From NCBI GenBank assembly GCA_002840535.1, contig PHBH01000038.1, positions 65,333 to 97,783 on the forward strand: 32,451 nt of DNA, in the 5' to 3' direction. The translations under genes and the position numbers were made by a program. This document shows, in pieces, positions 24,326 through 31,385 of the stretch (position 1 is the stretch's first letter; each line of letters opens with the position of its first letter). The notes beneath the pieces are model-generated. The model had not been told where the DNA came from, made no database searches, and saw only the letters and a list, made by a program, of their open reading frames with translations. This stretch comes from Deltaproteobacteria bacterium HGW-Deltaproteobacteria-15 (GTDB lineage Bacteria > Desulfobacterota > DSM-4660 > Desulfatiglandales > HGW-15).

Positions 24326-24391
24326 TTTGTCCTCGCATGGAGATCCGCCGCCAGCGGACCTGCGGTGCCATTGATCAGAAAAGGGGTTCGA

Positions 24392-25168
24392 GTGAAAGCA
24401 AAGGGAAAACCTTCCAGGAAAAAGAAAGCGTCCGCCGGCGACAGCCTGCCCCTCTATCAGAAGGTCAAGGTTTTTGTTCTCGATGGAATCAACTCCGGCA
24501 CATGGCCTACGGACAGCCGCATCCCTTCCGAGGCCGAACTGATGAAGGCCTGCGAAGTCTCGCGGATGACTGCAAACCGCGCATTGAGAGAGCTGACCCA
24601 TGGAGGATACCTGATGCGCAGGCAGGGGGTGGGCACGTTTGTGGCTGCGCGCAAGCCGCGCTCCGCGCTCCTCGAGATCAAGAGTATTTCGGAAGAAATA
24701 TTGGAGCGAGGCGGGACCTATACCAGCAGAGTGCTCCTGCACTGCTCTGAGACCGCTTCTCCGGACCTGGCAATTGCGATGAACCTGAGAGCGCAGGCCC
24801 TGGTTTTCCATACCGTTATCATCCACCTGGAAAACGACACTCCGGTGCAGTACGAAGACCGATATGTGAATCCGTCCGTGGCCCCGGATTACATCCAGCA
24901 GGATTTCTCCTCCATGACGCCGAGCCAATACCTCCTGGATGTGGCGCCCCTCACCGAGGCCGAACACATTATTGAAGCGGTCATTCCCGACAAAAAGTGC
25001 GCGAAACTTCTCCGGATGCAAAGCAAGGAACCCTGCCTCCTCGTGCACAGGAGAACCTGGACCTATAATGTTGTCGCGACCAAGAGCAGGCTCATGTATC
25101 CCGGGTGCCGGTACCAGATCGGCGGCCGGTTCAAGCCTTCTGACGGGTTAGGGCTGGCAGTGGCCTGA
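24392..25168 (+). CDS. hutC: HutC-like histidine utilization repressor (GntR/UTRA family)
   Basis: 258 residues from GTG 24392, which has AAAAGGGG upstream; GTG 24365 would add nine residues but lacks a good site. An N-terminal winged helix (RIPSEAELMKACEVSRMTAN, LMRRQGVGTFVA) is followed by a UTRA ligand domain. Diagnostic HutC pieces are QYEDRYVNPSVAPDY, APLTEAEHIIEAVIPD, and PCLLVHRRTWTYN with LMYPGCRYQIGGRF at the end. HutC proteins bind urocanate and then release hut promoters. It is divergent from the liv-hut operon and shares a likely operator with it, so it probably controls both units. Confidence 0.93.
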   Translation: MKAKGKPSRKKKASAGDSLPLYQKVKVFVLDGINSGTWPTDSRIPSEAELMKACEVSRMTANRALRELTHGGYLMRRQGVGTFVAARKPRSALLEIKSISEEILERGGTYTSRVLLHCSETASPDLAIAMNLRAQALVFHTVIIHLENDTPVQYEDRYVNPSVAPDYIQQDFSSMTPSQYLLDVAPLTEAEHIIEAVIPDKKCAKLLRMQSKEPCLLVHRRTWTYNVVATKSRLMYPGCRYQIGGRFKPSDGLGLAVA

Positions 25169-25199
25169 GCGCGGGTGGGGGCGGCAGGAATCCTCGATT

Positions 25200-25535
25200 C
25201 TATGGGGAGAGCAGGACTTGATCCCCGAAGCGATCGGCAAGGGCACGTGTCAGCGCATCCGCGTCGGACGGGTCCTTGAACTCCACCATGAGCTCTCCTT
25301 TTTCGCCCACTACGAGCCTGCCGTGTTCCTCGACCACCGGGGCTATTTCAGAAGGGTCGACCGTCCACCAGCCCCTGGTGCGCATCAGGAGTTCCCGACC
25401 TTTCAACCTGCGGGCCGTTACCAGGTCGATCGTCCGGAACCAGGCATCCCAGCCGATCTCGGCAGGCGCTCGAAGAACCGGGCTCACAGGATCATGATAG
25501 ATCCTGCACCGGCCGAAAAGCCGAAGACGGATCAT
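25200..25535 (-). CDS. Hypothetical protein (unrecognised, second gene of a pair)
   Basis: 111 residues, unrecognised. MIRLRLFGRCRIYHDPVSPV is followed by GWDAWFRTIDLVTARRLKGR and a C-terminal half rich in beta-forming residues and acids (VVGEKGELMVEFKDPSDADA). It is cytoplasmic, with no signal or membrane segment. The start overlaps the stop of the upstream gene by four bases, so the two are translationally coupled, which supports both being real. The 3' end converges on hutC with a gap of 31 bases. Confidence 0.6.
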   Translation of the reverse strand: MIRLRLFGRCRIYHDPVSPVLRAPAEIGWDAWFRTIDLVTARRLKGRELLMRTRGWWTVDPSEIAPVVEEHGRLVVGEKGELMVEFKDPSDADALTRALADRFGDQVLLSP

Positions 25536-25870
25536 TCCCCGGACTCCTTCACAAGCGACTCGATCTCCTTGTCGCTCTGAAGGACGATCTTATCCAGGCT
25601 GACTCCATCCACTCTCATTTGCGCGGCCAGGCAGTGGAGGTAAACGACTGCCATCCTTTGCTCGGACAGCTTTATGTTTTTGCCGGAGGCGATCCTCCAA
25701 CATCTTTCGAACCGCGACAGGGCTTTTTCGCGCCAGCCCCGAAGCCGGGGATCATGGGGGTCGATCCCCAGGGCTGAAAGAAAACTTTTCTGCACCTCCT
25801 CCATTTGGACGAAGATCCGTCGCATGGTCCGGACGGCAGGATCCTTTTCCCATTCATCGATCACGCTCAT
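25532..25870 (-). CDS. Hypothetical helical protein (unrecognised, first gene of a pair)
   Basis: 112 residues, unrecognised. It looks mostly alpha-helical (EWEKDPAVRTMRRIFVQMEE, LRGWREKALSRFERCWRIAS, and a C-terminal KIVLQSDKEIESLVKESGE), with three tryptophans and no signal peptide. It overlaps the following gene by four bases. The ATG 25870 follows CATAACTCCTCATT on the + strand, giving AATGAGGAGTT upstream on the coding strand, a fair binding site. Nothing near it suggests a pathway. Confidence 0.6.
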   Translation of the reverse strand: MSVIDEWEKDPAVRTMRRIFVQMEEVQKSFLSALGIDPHDPRLRGWREKALSRFERCWRIASGKNIKLSEQRMAVVYLHCLAAQMRVDGVSLDKIVLQSDKEIESLVKESGE

Positions 25871-25915
25871 AACTCCTCATTTCTTCGCTTCGCCCCACCT
25901 TCCCACAAAAATTCA

Positions 25916-26033
25916 AACCGCCAAGACGCCAAGCACGCCAAGGAAGACTTTTGCTTTTTTCATCTGCCGGGTACCTGCAGATGAAAAAGCAAATCTTTGC
26001 GTTCGTCTTAGCGTACTTTGCGCCTTCGCGGTT
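25916..26033. repeat. Large inverted repeat at the end of thiM
   Basis: The arms start AACCGCCAAGACGCCAAG (25916) and end CGCCTTCGCGGTT (26033). Inside, GCTTTTTTCATCTGC (25953-25967) faces GCAGATGAAAAAGC (25978-25991), pairing perfectly apart from one extra T, over a loop of about ten bases. The outer arms pair with mismatches. It reaches the thiM stop codon and could end or process the thiM message before the next two genes. It belongs to the same GCCAAGACGCCAAG-type family as 21831-21899. Confidence 0.55.
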
Positions 26034-26851
26034 CAATCCGGTTCCTTTTGGATCCTTGCGCCTTCTGTCAGTTGCCCGGGAGTGATTTTGTAGAGCGCGT
26101 CCAGCAGAGCTACCTGGTAGCTCCCCGGTCCATCGGCCTTTTCGGCAGCCTTTTCGCCGGCCAATCCAAAGTACGCGAGTGCAGTGGCCGTCGCCCTCAC
26201 AGGATCCTTGTCCACAGCGAGAAAGGCGCCGATGATCGCGGTTGCGGTGCATCCGGTTCCGGTCACGCTCTGCATCAGCTCATGGCCGTTGTGAACGCGC
26301 AACTGCCGTCTGCCGTCGGTGACAAGATCCACGGCGCCCGTGATGGCGAGGGTGGTCCCGAGTTCGCGGGCAAGTTCCCCGGCGGCTTCTTTGGCCTCAT
26401 CCACCCCGTGGACGGAATCCACGCCTTTGGTGCCGGCGCCGCTTTCCGCCAGGGAAAGAACCTCTGAACCGTTGCCCCTGATCACCCGGATGGAGAGTTC
26501 CCTGATGAGCCGCTTTGCGGATGCTGTCCTCATGCTCGTGGCTCCTGATCCGACGGGGTCGAGAATGATTGGGATCTCCATCTCATTGGCGCGCTTTCCT
26601 GCCCTTATCATGGAGTCGATCCACTCCAGGGAGAGGGTCCCGATGTTGAGGACCAGAGCGCCGGCAAGAGCAACCATCTCTTCCACCTCGTCCTTGGCAT
26701 GGGCCATTACCGGCGAAGCGCCGATGGCCAGCAAGGCATTGGCCGTGCAGTTCATCACCACGAAATTGGTGATATTGTGGACAAGAGGCCTGGAGCGCCT
26801 CACCTGCTCCAGGTTGGCACCGGCTTTCTCCGCCAACTCGCGATCGAACAT
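26033..26851 (-). CDS. thiM: Hydroxyethylthiazole kinase
   Basis: 272 residues, the usual ThiM length. It phosphorylates 4-methyl-5-(2-hydroxyethyl)thiazole with ATP, a salvage step for thiamine. The family pattern is clear: RPLVHNITNFVVMNCTANAL, ALVLNIGTLS, IPIILDPVGSGATSMRT, RGNGSEVLSLA, and the late VTGTGCTATAIIGAFLAV with the catalytic Cys region. GGAGAAGTC precedes the ATG. It follows thiL on the same strand after a gap filled by a short-repeat block. No thiD or thiG is in the window, so its substrate would come from salvage. Confidence 0.95.
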   Translation of the reverse strand: MFDRELAEKAGANLEQVRRSRPLVHNITNFVVMNCTANALLAIGASPVMAHAKDEVEEMVALAGALVLNIGTLSLEWIDSMIRAGKRANEMEIPIILDPVGSGATSMRTASAKRLIRELSIRVIRGNGSEVLSLAESGAGTKGVDSVHGVDEAKEAAGELARELGTTLAITGAVDLVTDGRRQLRVHNGHELMQSVTGTGCTATAIIGAFLAVDKDPVRATATALAYFGLAGEKAAEKADGPGSYQVALLDALYKITPGQLTEGARIQKEPD

Positions 26852-26960
26852 GACTTCTCCATGGGAATGTTGAGGGTTGTTTACAAAAACCCTGGAGTTC
26901 CCCTGTTGGAAACTTCATCAGGAGCCATAATGGTGTTCGTGCAACAAACAACCAACGGCC

Positions 26961-27012
26961 TTTTCTTCACTTGGACATTCGACATTGGATATTCGATATT
27001 CTGCGGTTCTCT
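26961..27012 (-). repeat. Short dispersed repeat (GAACCGCAGAAT type), copy 2
   Basis: On the minus strand the block begins AGAGAACCGCAGAATATCGA and continues ATATCCAATGTCGAATGTCC, AAGTGAAGAAAA. It is the same family as 4296-4362 and fills the gap between the thiL stop and thiM start. The GAATATCGAATATCCAATG units look like degenerate short tandem copies. Confidence 0.55.
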
Positions 27013-28035
27013 TTACCCGAAATGGTCCCATCCCTTCGGCTCGATCCGCCGCTCGCTCCCGTCCCCGCCGATCAACCGGATTTGCTGAGCAAACGGGGTT
27101 ATCTTTCCCACCTCTGAGATGGATTCGACACCCGCCTCACTGAGAGCTGTAATCACCCCGGTCACATTTTCAGGAGGACATGTGACGATCAGCTCGTAGT
27201 CATCGCTGTTTCCCAGCATGAGCTCATAGGGATCCTCTCCAAACGCGCGCGCCGCGTCAATCAAATCCTGTTTGAGAGGGAGTTTATTCTGCTCGAGATC
27301 CGCGCCGGCGCCGCTCTCTTCACAGATATGTCCGAGGTCGCCCAGAAAGCCGTCGCTCGTGTCGATCATGGCCGTGGCAAGCCCGCTCAAAGCAATGGCT
27401 CTTCCTGCGAAGGCTCTGTGCCCCGGCACAAGATACTTCCTGACCAATGGATGGTCTTCCACCTGTTCCGTTCCTTTTTTCTCAAGGAGCAATCGCAGCC
27501 CTGCGCCGGACCGGCCGGGAAAGCCCGTGACCAGAATGGAATCACCCGGCCTGGCTGTCGAGCGTCGCAGGGATCTTCCCTCCGGGACCTCGCCAAGAAG
27601 AGTGATGTCTATGAACGGACTGTCTCCGACGCTCGTGATATTCCCCCCAATGATCGAAGCATGAAACGGATTCGGCTCGAAGAGGAATCCGCGATACATC
27701 TCTTCCACATCGGCATCGGCGGTTTTCGGTCTGAGACCCAGTGAAACGAGAGCATACAGGGGCGCCCCGCCCATGGCGCCGATATCGCTGATGTTCGATA
27801 TCATGGCCCGACGCCCCAGGTCATGCGGGCTTATGCATTCGGGAAGGTAGTGCCGCCCCTCCACCATGGAGTCGCAGGTAACCAGTACCTCCTGGCCCGA
27901 CCTCGGAATGAACGAGGCGGTATCATCCCCGATTCCCAAGACGACACCGCGGCCCGCAACCCCCTCCTTCAGAAGCAGATCCTTAAGCCTGCGGATAAGA
28001 CCGAACTCCCCGATTTGCGAGATTCTCTCAGCCAT
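27013..28035 (-). CDS. thiL: Thiamine-monophosphate kinase
   Basis: 340 residues. It phosphorylates thiamine monophosphate to the active diphosphate with ATP. The N-terminus IGEFGLIRRLKDLL, the metal/ATP motif GIGDDTASFIP, the SMVEGRHYLPECISPHDLGR segment, NISDIGAMGGAPLYALVSLG and the substrate-site stretch MIDTSDGFLGDLGHI are typical of ThiL. The gene starts 136 bases after thiE ends, and repeat copy B fills part of that gap. Its presence makes complete thiamine diphosphate formation possible once HET-P and HMP-PP are joined by ThiE. Confidence 0.96.
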   Translation of the reverse strand: MAERISQIGEFGLIRRLKDLLLKEGVAGRGVVLGIGDDTASFIPRSGQEVLVTCDSMVEGRHYLPECISPHDLGRRAMISNISDIGAMGGAPLYALVSLGLRPKTADADVEEMYRGFLFEPNPFHASIIGGNITSVGDSPFIDITLLGEVPEGRSLRRSTARPGDSILVTGFPGRSGAGLRLLLEKKGTEQVEDHPLVRKYLVPGHRAFAGRAIALSGLATAMIDTSDGFLGDLGHICEESGAGADLEQNKLPLKQDLIDAARAFGEDPYELMLGNSDDYELIVTCPPENVTGVITALSEAGVESISEVGKITPFAQQIRLIGGDGSERRIEPKGWDHFG

Positions 28036-28063
28036 GCGTTTCCCATCGCGTTATCCGCGCATT

Positions 28064-28162
28064 TTTCTCTCACAGAGTCCAGAGACAAGGACAAGCATTC
28101 CCCTGTGACTCTGCGACCCCTGGCGAAGCCCCGCCCATTGGCGGGACAGGCGCGCGAGAGAT
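28064..28162 (-). repeat. Dispersed repeat, copy B
   Basis: Read on the minus strand, it starts TCTCTCGCGCGCCTGTCCCG, has CCCGCCAATGGGCGGGGCTT where copy A (803-968) has CCCGCCTTTGGCGGGGCTTC, then GCAGAGTCACAGGG, and ends CTCTGTGAGAGAAAAA. Copy B lacks the middle segment of copy A. Identity is high in the shared blocks, which suggests fairly recent spread. Confidence 0.6.
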
Positions 28163-28170
28163 GCTCTTTC

Positions 28171-28800
28171 TTAGCCGGAGGAAAAGACCGCTCGGACGAG
28201 TTCCCTCACCGCTTCCTCAGGATTCTCCCGGCAGCAGACCGCGGAAATCACCGCCACACCCCAGGCCCCTGCCTTCATCACGTCTCCTGCATTGTCGGGG
28301 GTTATGCCCCCTATAGCCACAATGGGGATCGAAACTCTGGAAATCAACCCCTTGAGCGGCTCAATTCCACTTGCCGGCCCCGCGTCCGACTTGGAGGAGG
28401 TGGGATAGACCGGACCGAAGCCTGCATAATCGGCTCCTTCTTCCTGGCACTTCAGGATCTCCTCCAGGCTTCCGCCCGACCCCCCGATGATCCGATCCCT
28501 GCCAAGCAGGGCTCTGGCCATTGGAATCGGGAAATCGTCCTGCCCCAGATGAACCCCGTCGGCTTCGCACGCGAGCGCCACGTCCACCCTGTCATTGACC
28601 AGGAACGTCACCCCCGCGTTTCTGCAAACCTCTCTGATCTCGCACCCGGCTTCTATCATGGCGCGGGTGGATCCGGTCTTCTGGCGGAACTGAATGGTAT
28701 CGGCCCCGCCTGCGATAGCCCTCCGGGCCAACTCGGCGTGAGAAAAGCGGGTCTGGACAACGACATCTGTGAGAATATGGATTTTTCCGATTTTTTTCAC
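28171..28800 (-). CDS. thiE: Thiamine phosphate synthase
   Basis: 209 residues from GTG 28800. It joins the thiazole phosphate and pyrimidine diphosphate to thiamine monophosphate. Motifs are GADTIQFRQKTGSTRAMIEA (pyrimidine diphosphate site, with GAD.IQ.R.K), VTFLVNDRVDVALACEADGV, HLGQDDFPIPMAR, GSGGSLEEI, and IVAIGGITPDNAGDVMKAGA. GGAGG lies about 11 bases before the GTG. It leads the thiE-thiL-thiM run. I saw no TPP riboswitch (no CUGAGA core) in the leader; the gap upstream holds a repeat element. Confidence 0.95.
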   Translation of the reverse strand: MKKIGKIHILTDVVVQTRFSHAELARRAIAGGADTIQFRQKTGSTRAMIEAGCEIREVCRNAGVTFLVNDRVDVALACEADGVHLGQDDFPIPMARALLGRDRIIGGSGGSLEEILKCQEEGADYAGFGPVYPTSSKSDAGPASGIEPLKGLISRVSIPIVAIGGITPDNAGDVMKAGAWGVAVISAVCCRENPEEAVRELVRAVFSSG

Positions 28801-29152
28801 TGTCCTGCAACCTCCAGGATGAGTCGTTCCTGCTTCAATCGACCAATCGAACGAGGGTCGCGATCACGCACGGGGTCCGAATCACTTTCGCTTCGACAGA
28901 AAGGCGGAGCGCACCGCAGGGACCGCTGAGCTGTCGAGACTTTAAGGATGCTGAAAGGTGCCTACTCGCAGGTTGCTCAAAACTGCGCAGATGCAAGGCG
29001 CCCCGATGATGGGGTCCCACCCTTGGGTGGGGTGTCTGTGCCCTTGACGGACAAATTCTGAGGAGTGAGGCGTACGTGGCAGTACGCCGCAACGACGAAG
29101 GATAAGGGCAACGCCGCAGATGGGAGTTTTTCAGCAACCTGCTGGGACGGGA
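28801..29152. other. Gap between the acetyltransferase gene and thiE
   Basis: These 352 bases carry the inverted-repeat element at 28968-29142. The remaining 28801-28967 is the leader of thiE. No riboswitch or gene was recognised there. Both flanking genes are on the minus strand. Confidence 0.5.
28968..29142. repeat. MITE-like element with terminal inverted repeats
   Basis: 175 bases that start GCAGGTTGCTCAAAACTGCG and end AGTTTTTCAGCAACCTGC. The ends are inverted (GCAGGTTGCT...AGCAACCTGC, a 10-bp perfect match), and GCAGATG occurs near both inner ends. The middle is non-coding, with a small palindrome around GTGGCAGTACGCC. The AACCTGC...GCAGATGGGAGTTTTTCAG type of sequence resembles the miniature repeats common in deltaproteobacterial intergenic regions. 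No transposase is present. Confidence 0.6.
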
Positions 29153-29590
29153 CTAATCAAGCGTCTTCTGCAGGTTCACGCAATCGCTTCGATCAAAGCC
29201 AAGGGCTTTGAAAAAGGAGAGCAGATCGGTGGAATCCCATCGGACAGAGGTGAGAACATTTTTGATCTTTTTCTTCTTATAAAACTTGAAAATCTCCTCC
29301 GCGAGTCTTTTGCCGATTCCCTGTCCCATGCATTTCGGATCCACACCGAACATGGCAATCCAGGCGCAGCTGTTCAGACCGAAATTCCCGTGGGTGATGT
29401 AGCTGATCATATATCCCACAAGGTCTCCGCCCACCTCTGCCACAAAACTCGCATCCGTTTCCCTCTTGAGTTCTTCTTCGACAATCCTTTTGTAATCGAG
29501 GTTAGAAGCCTCCTTGGTAATGGCAGCGTCGATCCTGCCGATGCCGGCTGCGTCCTTCTTGCTGAGTCTCCTGACGATGATACTGGCCAC
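29153..29590 (-). CDS. GNAT-family N-acetyltransferase
   Basis: 145 residues from GTG 29590, with GGGAGG just upstream. The fold pattern is that of the GCN5-related family: an N-terminal IVRRLSKKDAAGI, a mid strand ASFVAEVGGDLVGYMISYI, the acetyl-CoA motif A GVDPKCMGQGIGKRLAEE (Q-x-x-G-x-G, here GQGIGKR), and LLSFFKALGFDRS at the end. It would transfer an acetyl group from acetyl-CoA to a small molecule or protein amine. The acceptor is unknown. Its position between the DUF2080 gene and the thiE leader gives no pathway hint. Confidence 0.85.
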   Translation of the reverse strand: MASIIVRRLSKKDAAGIGRIDAAITKEASNLDYKRIVEEELKRETDASFVAEVGGDLVGYMISYITHGNFGLNSCAWIAMFGVDPKCMGQGIGKRLAEEIFKFYKKKKIKNVLTSVRWDSTDLLSFFKALGFDRSDCVNLQKTLD

Positions 29591-29618
29591 TTTTTCCTCC
29601 CGGATCCGGACAGAATCC

Positions 29619-29804
29619 CTAGTCTATCCTGATGATCTTCACATGGTGTCCTACCCAATCTGGCGGGAGATAAATTCTGCCGCTGTTCCCGCTCAAACTC
29701 ACCTTCTTTTCGAGCATCTCTTCGCCATACACTTCGAATTTTACCCTCCCCTTCCCCATTTCAAAGTTAGAGGGTTCCGGTCTGTCATTCTTCTCTTTCC
29801 GCAC
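29619..29804 (-). CDS. DUF2080 family transposon-encoded type protein (AbrB-like)
   Basis: 61 residues from GTG 29804, with GGAAGGGG upstream. The C-terminal half EEMLEKKVSLSGNSGRIYLP and PDWVGHHVKIIRID is the DUF2080 pattern, known mainly from archaea and deltaproteobacteria and annotated as transposon-encoded. The SGNSGRIYLP core resembles swapped-hairpin AbrB DNA-binding proteins. No transposase or inverted ends are seen next to it, so it may be a leftover or a small regulator. Confidence 0.7.
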   Translation of the reverse strand: MRKEKNDRPEPSNFEMGKGRVKFEVYGEEMLEKKVSLSGNSGRIYLPPDWVGHHVKIIRID

Positions 29805-29898
29805 AAAGACCCCTTCCTTTCAAGATGTGAACCTGCAGCAATTGGTAAGTATCAGAGAAAGCCCTGAAAAGTCAACAAACACCCCAAAGGAACTCAAT

Positions 29899-31254
29899 TC
29901 ATCCGGCAAGGAGCGAAATCGCCCTGACAGCACGGACGATTTCAGTGAACAGCGGGATTTGCATGGCTTCCACGCGAGTTCGAAGCATCTTTATGGCGCT
30001 TGCGTCGCCGATCACCCACAGGGCTGCCGCTTTGCCGGTTCGCTGAAGGACTTCAAGCGCTTCCGAAAGGGGCGCCAATATGGTCGAGTCCACATAGGCA
30101 TGAACGAAAATCGCGTCCACACATGGATCGTCAATGATCATCTCCAATGCCGTTCTGTAAGCACTCATCCTCCCTGTCCGCTCGATCGCCGGCCAGAGAT
30201 CCACGGGATTTTCAATCTCCGCCCACGAGGGAAAGATCCGAGCGAGCGCACTCTTGCATTGTTCGCTCAGGAACGGGACTTCCATGCCTTGCTGAATGAG
30301 ATGATCCGTCGCTACCGTGGCTGAAGCCCCGCTGAATGTGACAACACCTATCCTTTTTCCCCCGGTTTTTCCCTTCCACAGGGTGACGGCTTTTGTAAGA
30401 TCGGCAAGTTCCAGGAAATCGAAAGCCCTGTGGATTCCTATCTGACGGAAGAAACCCTCGGCCAAGGCAGAGTCCTGGGCGAGACTGGCCGTGTGGCTCC
30501 TTGCAGCTTCGGCGCCGCGCGAAGTGGTACCGCCCTTGAGAAGCAGTACCGGTTTGTTCAATGCGGTGACCGCCTTGCGGAACCGGGCCGCATCCGAGAC
30601 GGACTCCAGATACATGGCGACGACGGCTGTCTCCGGATCGTCGCGGAAGTACTCCAGGAGATCGCACTCATTCACATCGCATCGGTTGCCGATCGAGCAG
30701 GCCTTGCTCACGCCGAAATATCCCTCGTTCATGATCTGCACCAGAAATCCGGCGGAGAGCATCCCGCTCTGCACAATCAGCGAGACGTCGCCGCACCTTA
30801 GCCGACCCTGCCAGGCATCGGTGCGGATAAAGGAAGCGACCATCCCGGAACATCCGTTGACAATGCCCATGCAGTTCGGGCCCCATAACCGCATGTTCGC
30901 CTTTTCTGCAATCTCCTTGCATCGGTTCTGCAGCTCAAGACCTCTCTTGCCGGTTTCCGCAAATCCGGCGCTCTGGATCATGACCCTGCGGATCCCTTTG
31001 GAAGCGCATCCTTCAAGCACATCGGGTACCGACTCTGAAGGTACAAATATAATAGCAAGCTCAACCGCCTCGGGAAGATCCGTCACATCCCTGAAACATG
31101 GAAGCCCGCAGACTTCCCGGGAGCCGGGGTTGACAGGATAAAGCCTCTCCGAAAACTTCTCTTTAAGGTTGCTTACGATGGCGTACCCGCCCTTTCTCGG
31201 GTCCGACGATGCGCCGATAACCGCCACACTCTCGGGCTGCAGGAAGCTTTTCAT
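29899..31254 (-). CDS. ADP-forming acyl-CoA synthetase alpha-subunit-like protein (CoA-binding/succinyl-CoA ligase-like)
   Basis: 451 residues. The start LQPESVAVIGASSDPRKGGY is the CoA-binding Rossmann domain; LWGPNCMGIVNG, QSGMLSAGFLVQIMNEGYFG and SIGNRCDVNECDLLEYFRDD follow, and RSHTASLAQDSALAEGFFRQ carries the His that is phosphorylated in ACD-type enzymes. This alpha-type part is complete, but no separate beta (ATP-grasp) gene lies next to it. Such enzymes make ATP or ADP from acyl-CoA, or activate acids. The start ATG has no clear ribosome-binding site. A PAS sensor gene is divergent 131 bases away. Confidence 0.88.
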   Translation of the reverse strand: MKSFLQPESVAVIGASSDPRKGGYAIVSNLKEKFSERLYPVNPGSREVCGLPCFRDVTDLPEAVELAIIFVPSESVPDVLEGCASKGIRRVMIQSAGFAETGKRGLELQNRCKEIAEKANMRLWGPNCMGIVNGCSGMVASFIRTDAWQGRLRCGDVSLIVQSGMLSAGFLVQIMNEGYFGVSKACSIGNRCDVNECDLLEYFRDDPETAVVAMYLESVSDAARFRKAVTALNKPVLLLKGGTTSRGAEAARSHTASLAQDSALAEGFFRQIGIHRAFDFLELADLTKAVTLWKGKTGGKRIGVVTFSGASATVATDHLIQQGMEVPFLSEQCKSALARIFPSWAEIENPVDLWPAIERTGRMSAYRTALEMIIDDPCVDAIFVHAYVDSTILAPLSEALEVLQRTGKAAALWVIGDASAIKMLRTRVEAMQIPLFTEIVRAVRAISLLAG

Positions 31255-31385
31255 AGTCAGAGAGGATTACCAGAATAGCATTGAGATTTCAACACGGTTG
31301 TAATACCGTCTCCCTCAGGACTGTAACACTTTGGCTCTATGAAACAGGGGTTGCCGGAGCTGGCCATGGGGGTCTTTTTTCAAAC

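Larger units (their letters stand above)
24039..24391. other. Divergent promoter region between the liv-hut operon and hutC
   Basis: The 353 bases contain two outward-facing promoters (24110-24137 minus, 24294-24321 plus), each with a HutC-like site over its -10 box. Between them (24138-24293) I see no gene and no further clear motif. Confidence 0.6.

Noticed and set aside
24200..25048. 282-residue open frame on the minus strand
   Set aside because: It lies opposite hutC and its promoter; composition is that of a shadow frame and no domain is seen.
28801..29152. TPP riboswitch upstream of thiE
   Set aside because: No CUGAGA-type core or ACCUGAU-like partner was seen on the minus strand.
31320..31385. 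Sigma-54 promoter before the PAS sensor gene
   Set aside because: TTGCCGGAGCTGGCC has no correct GG...GC spacing, so the match is too poor.
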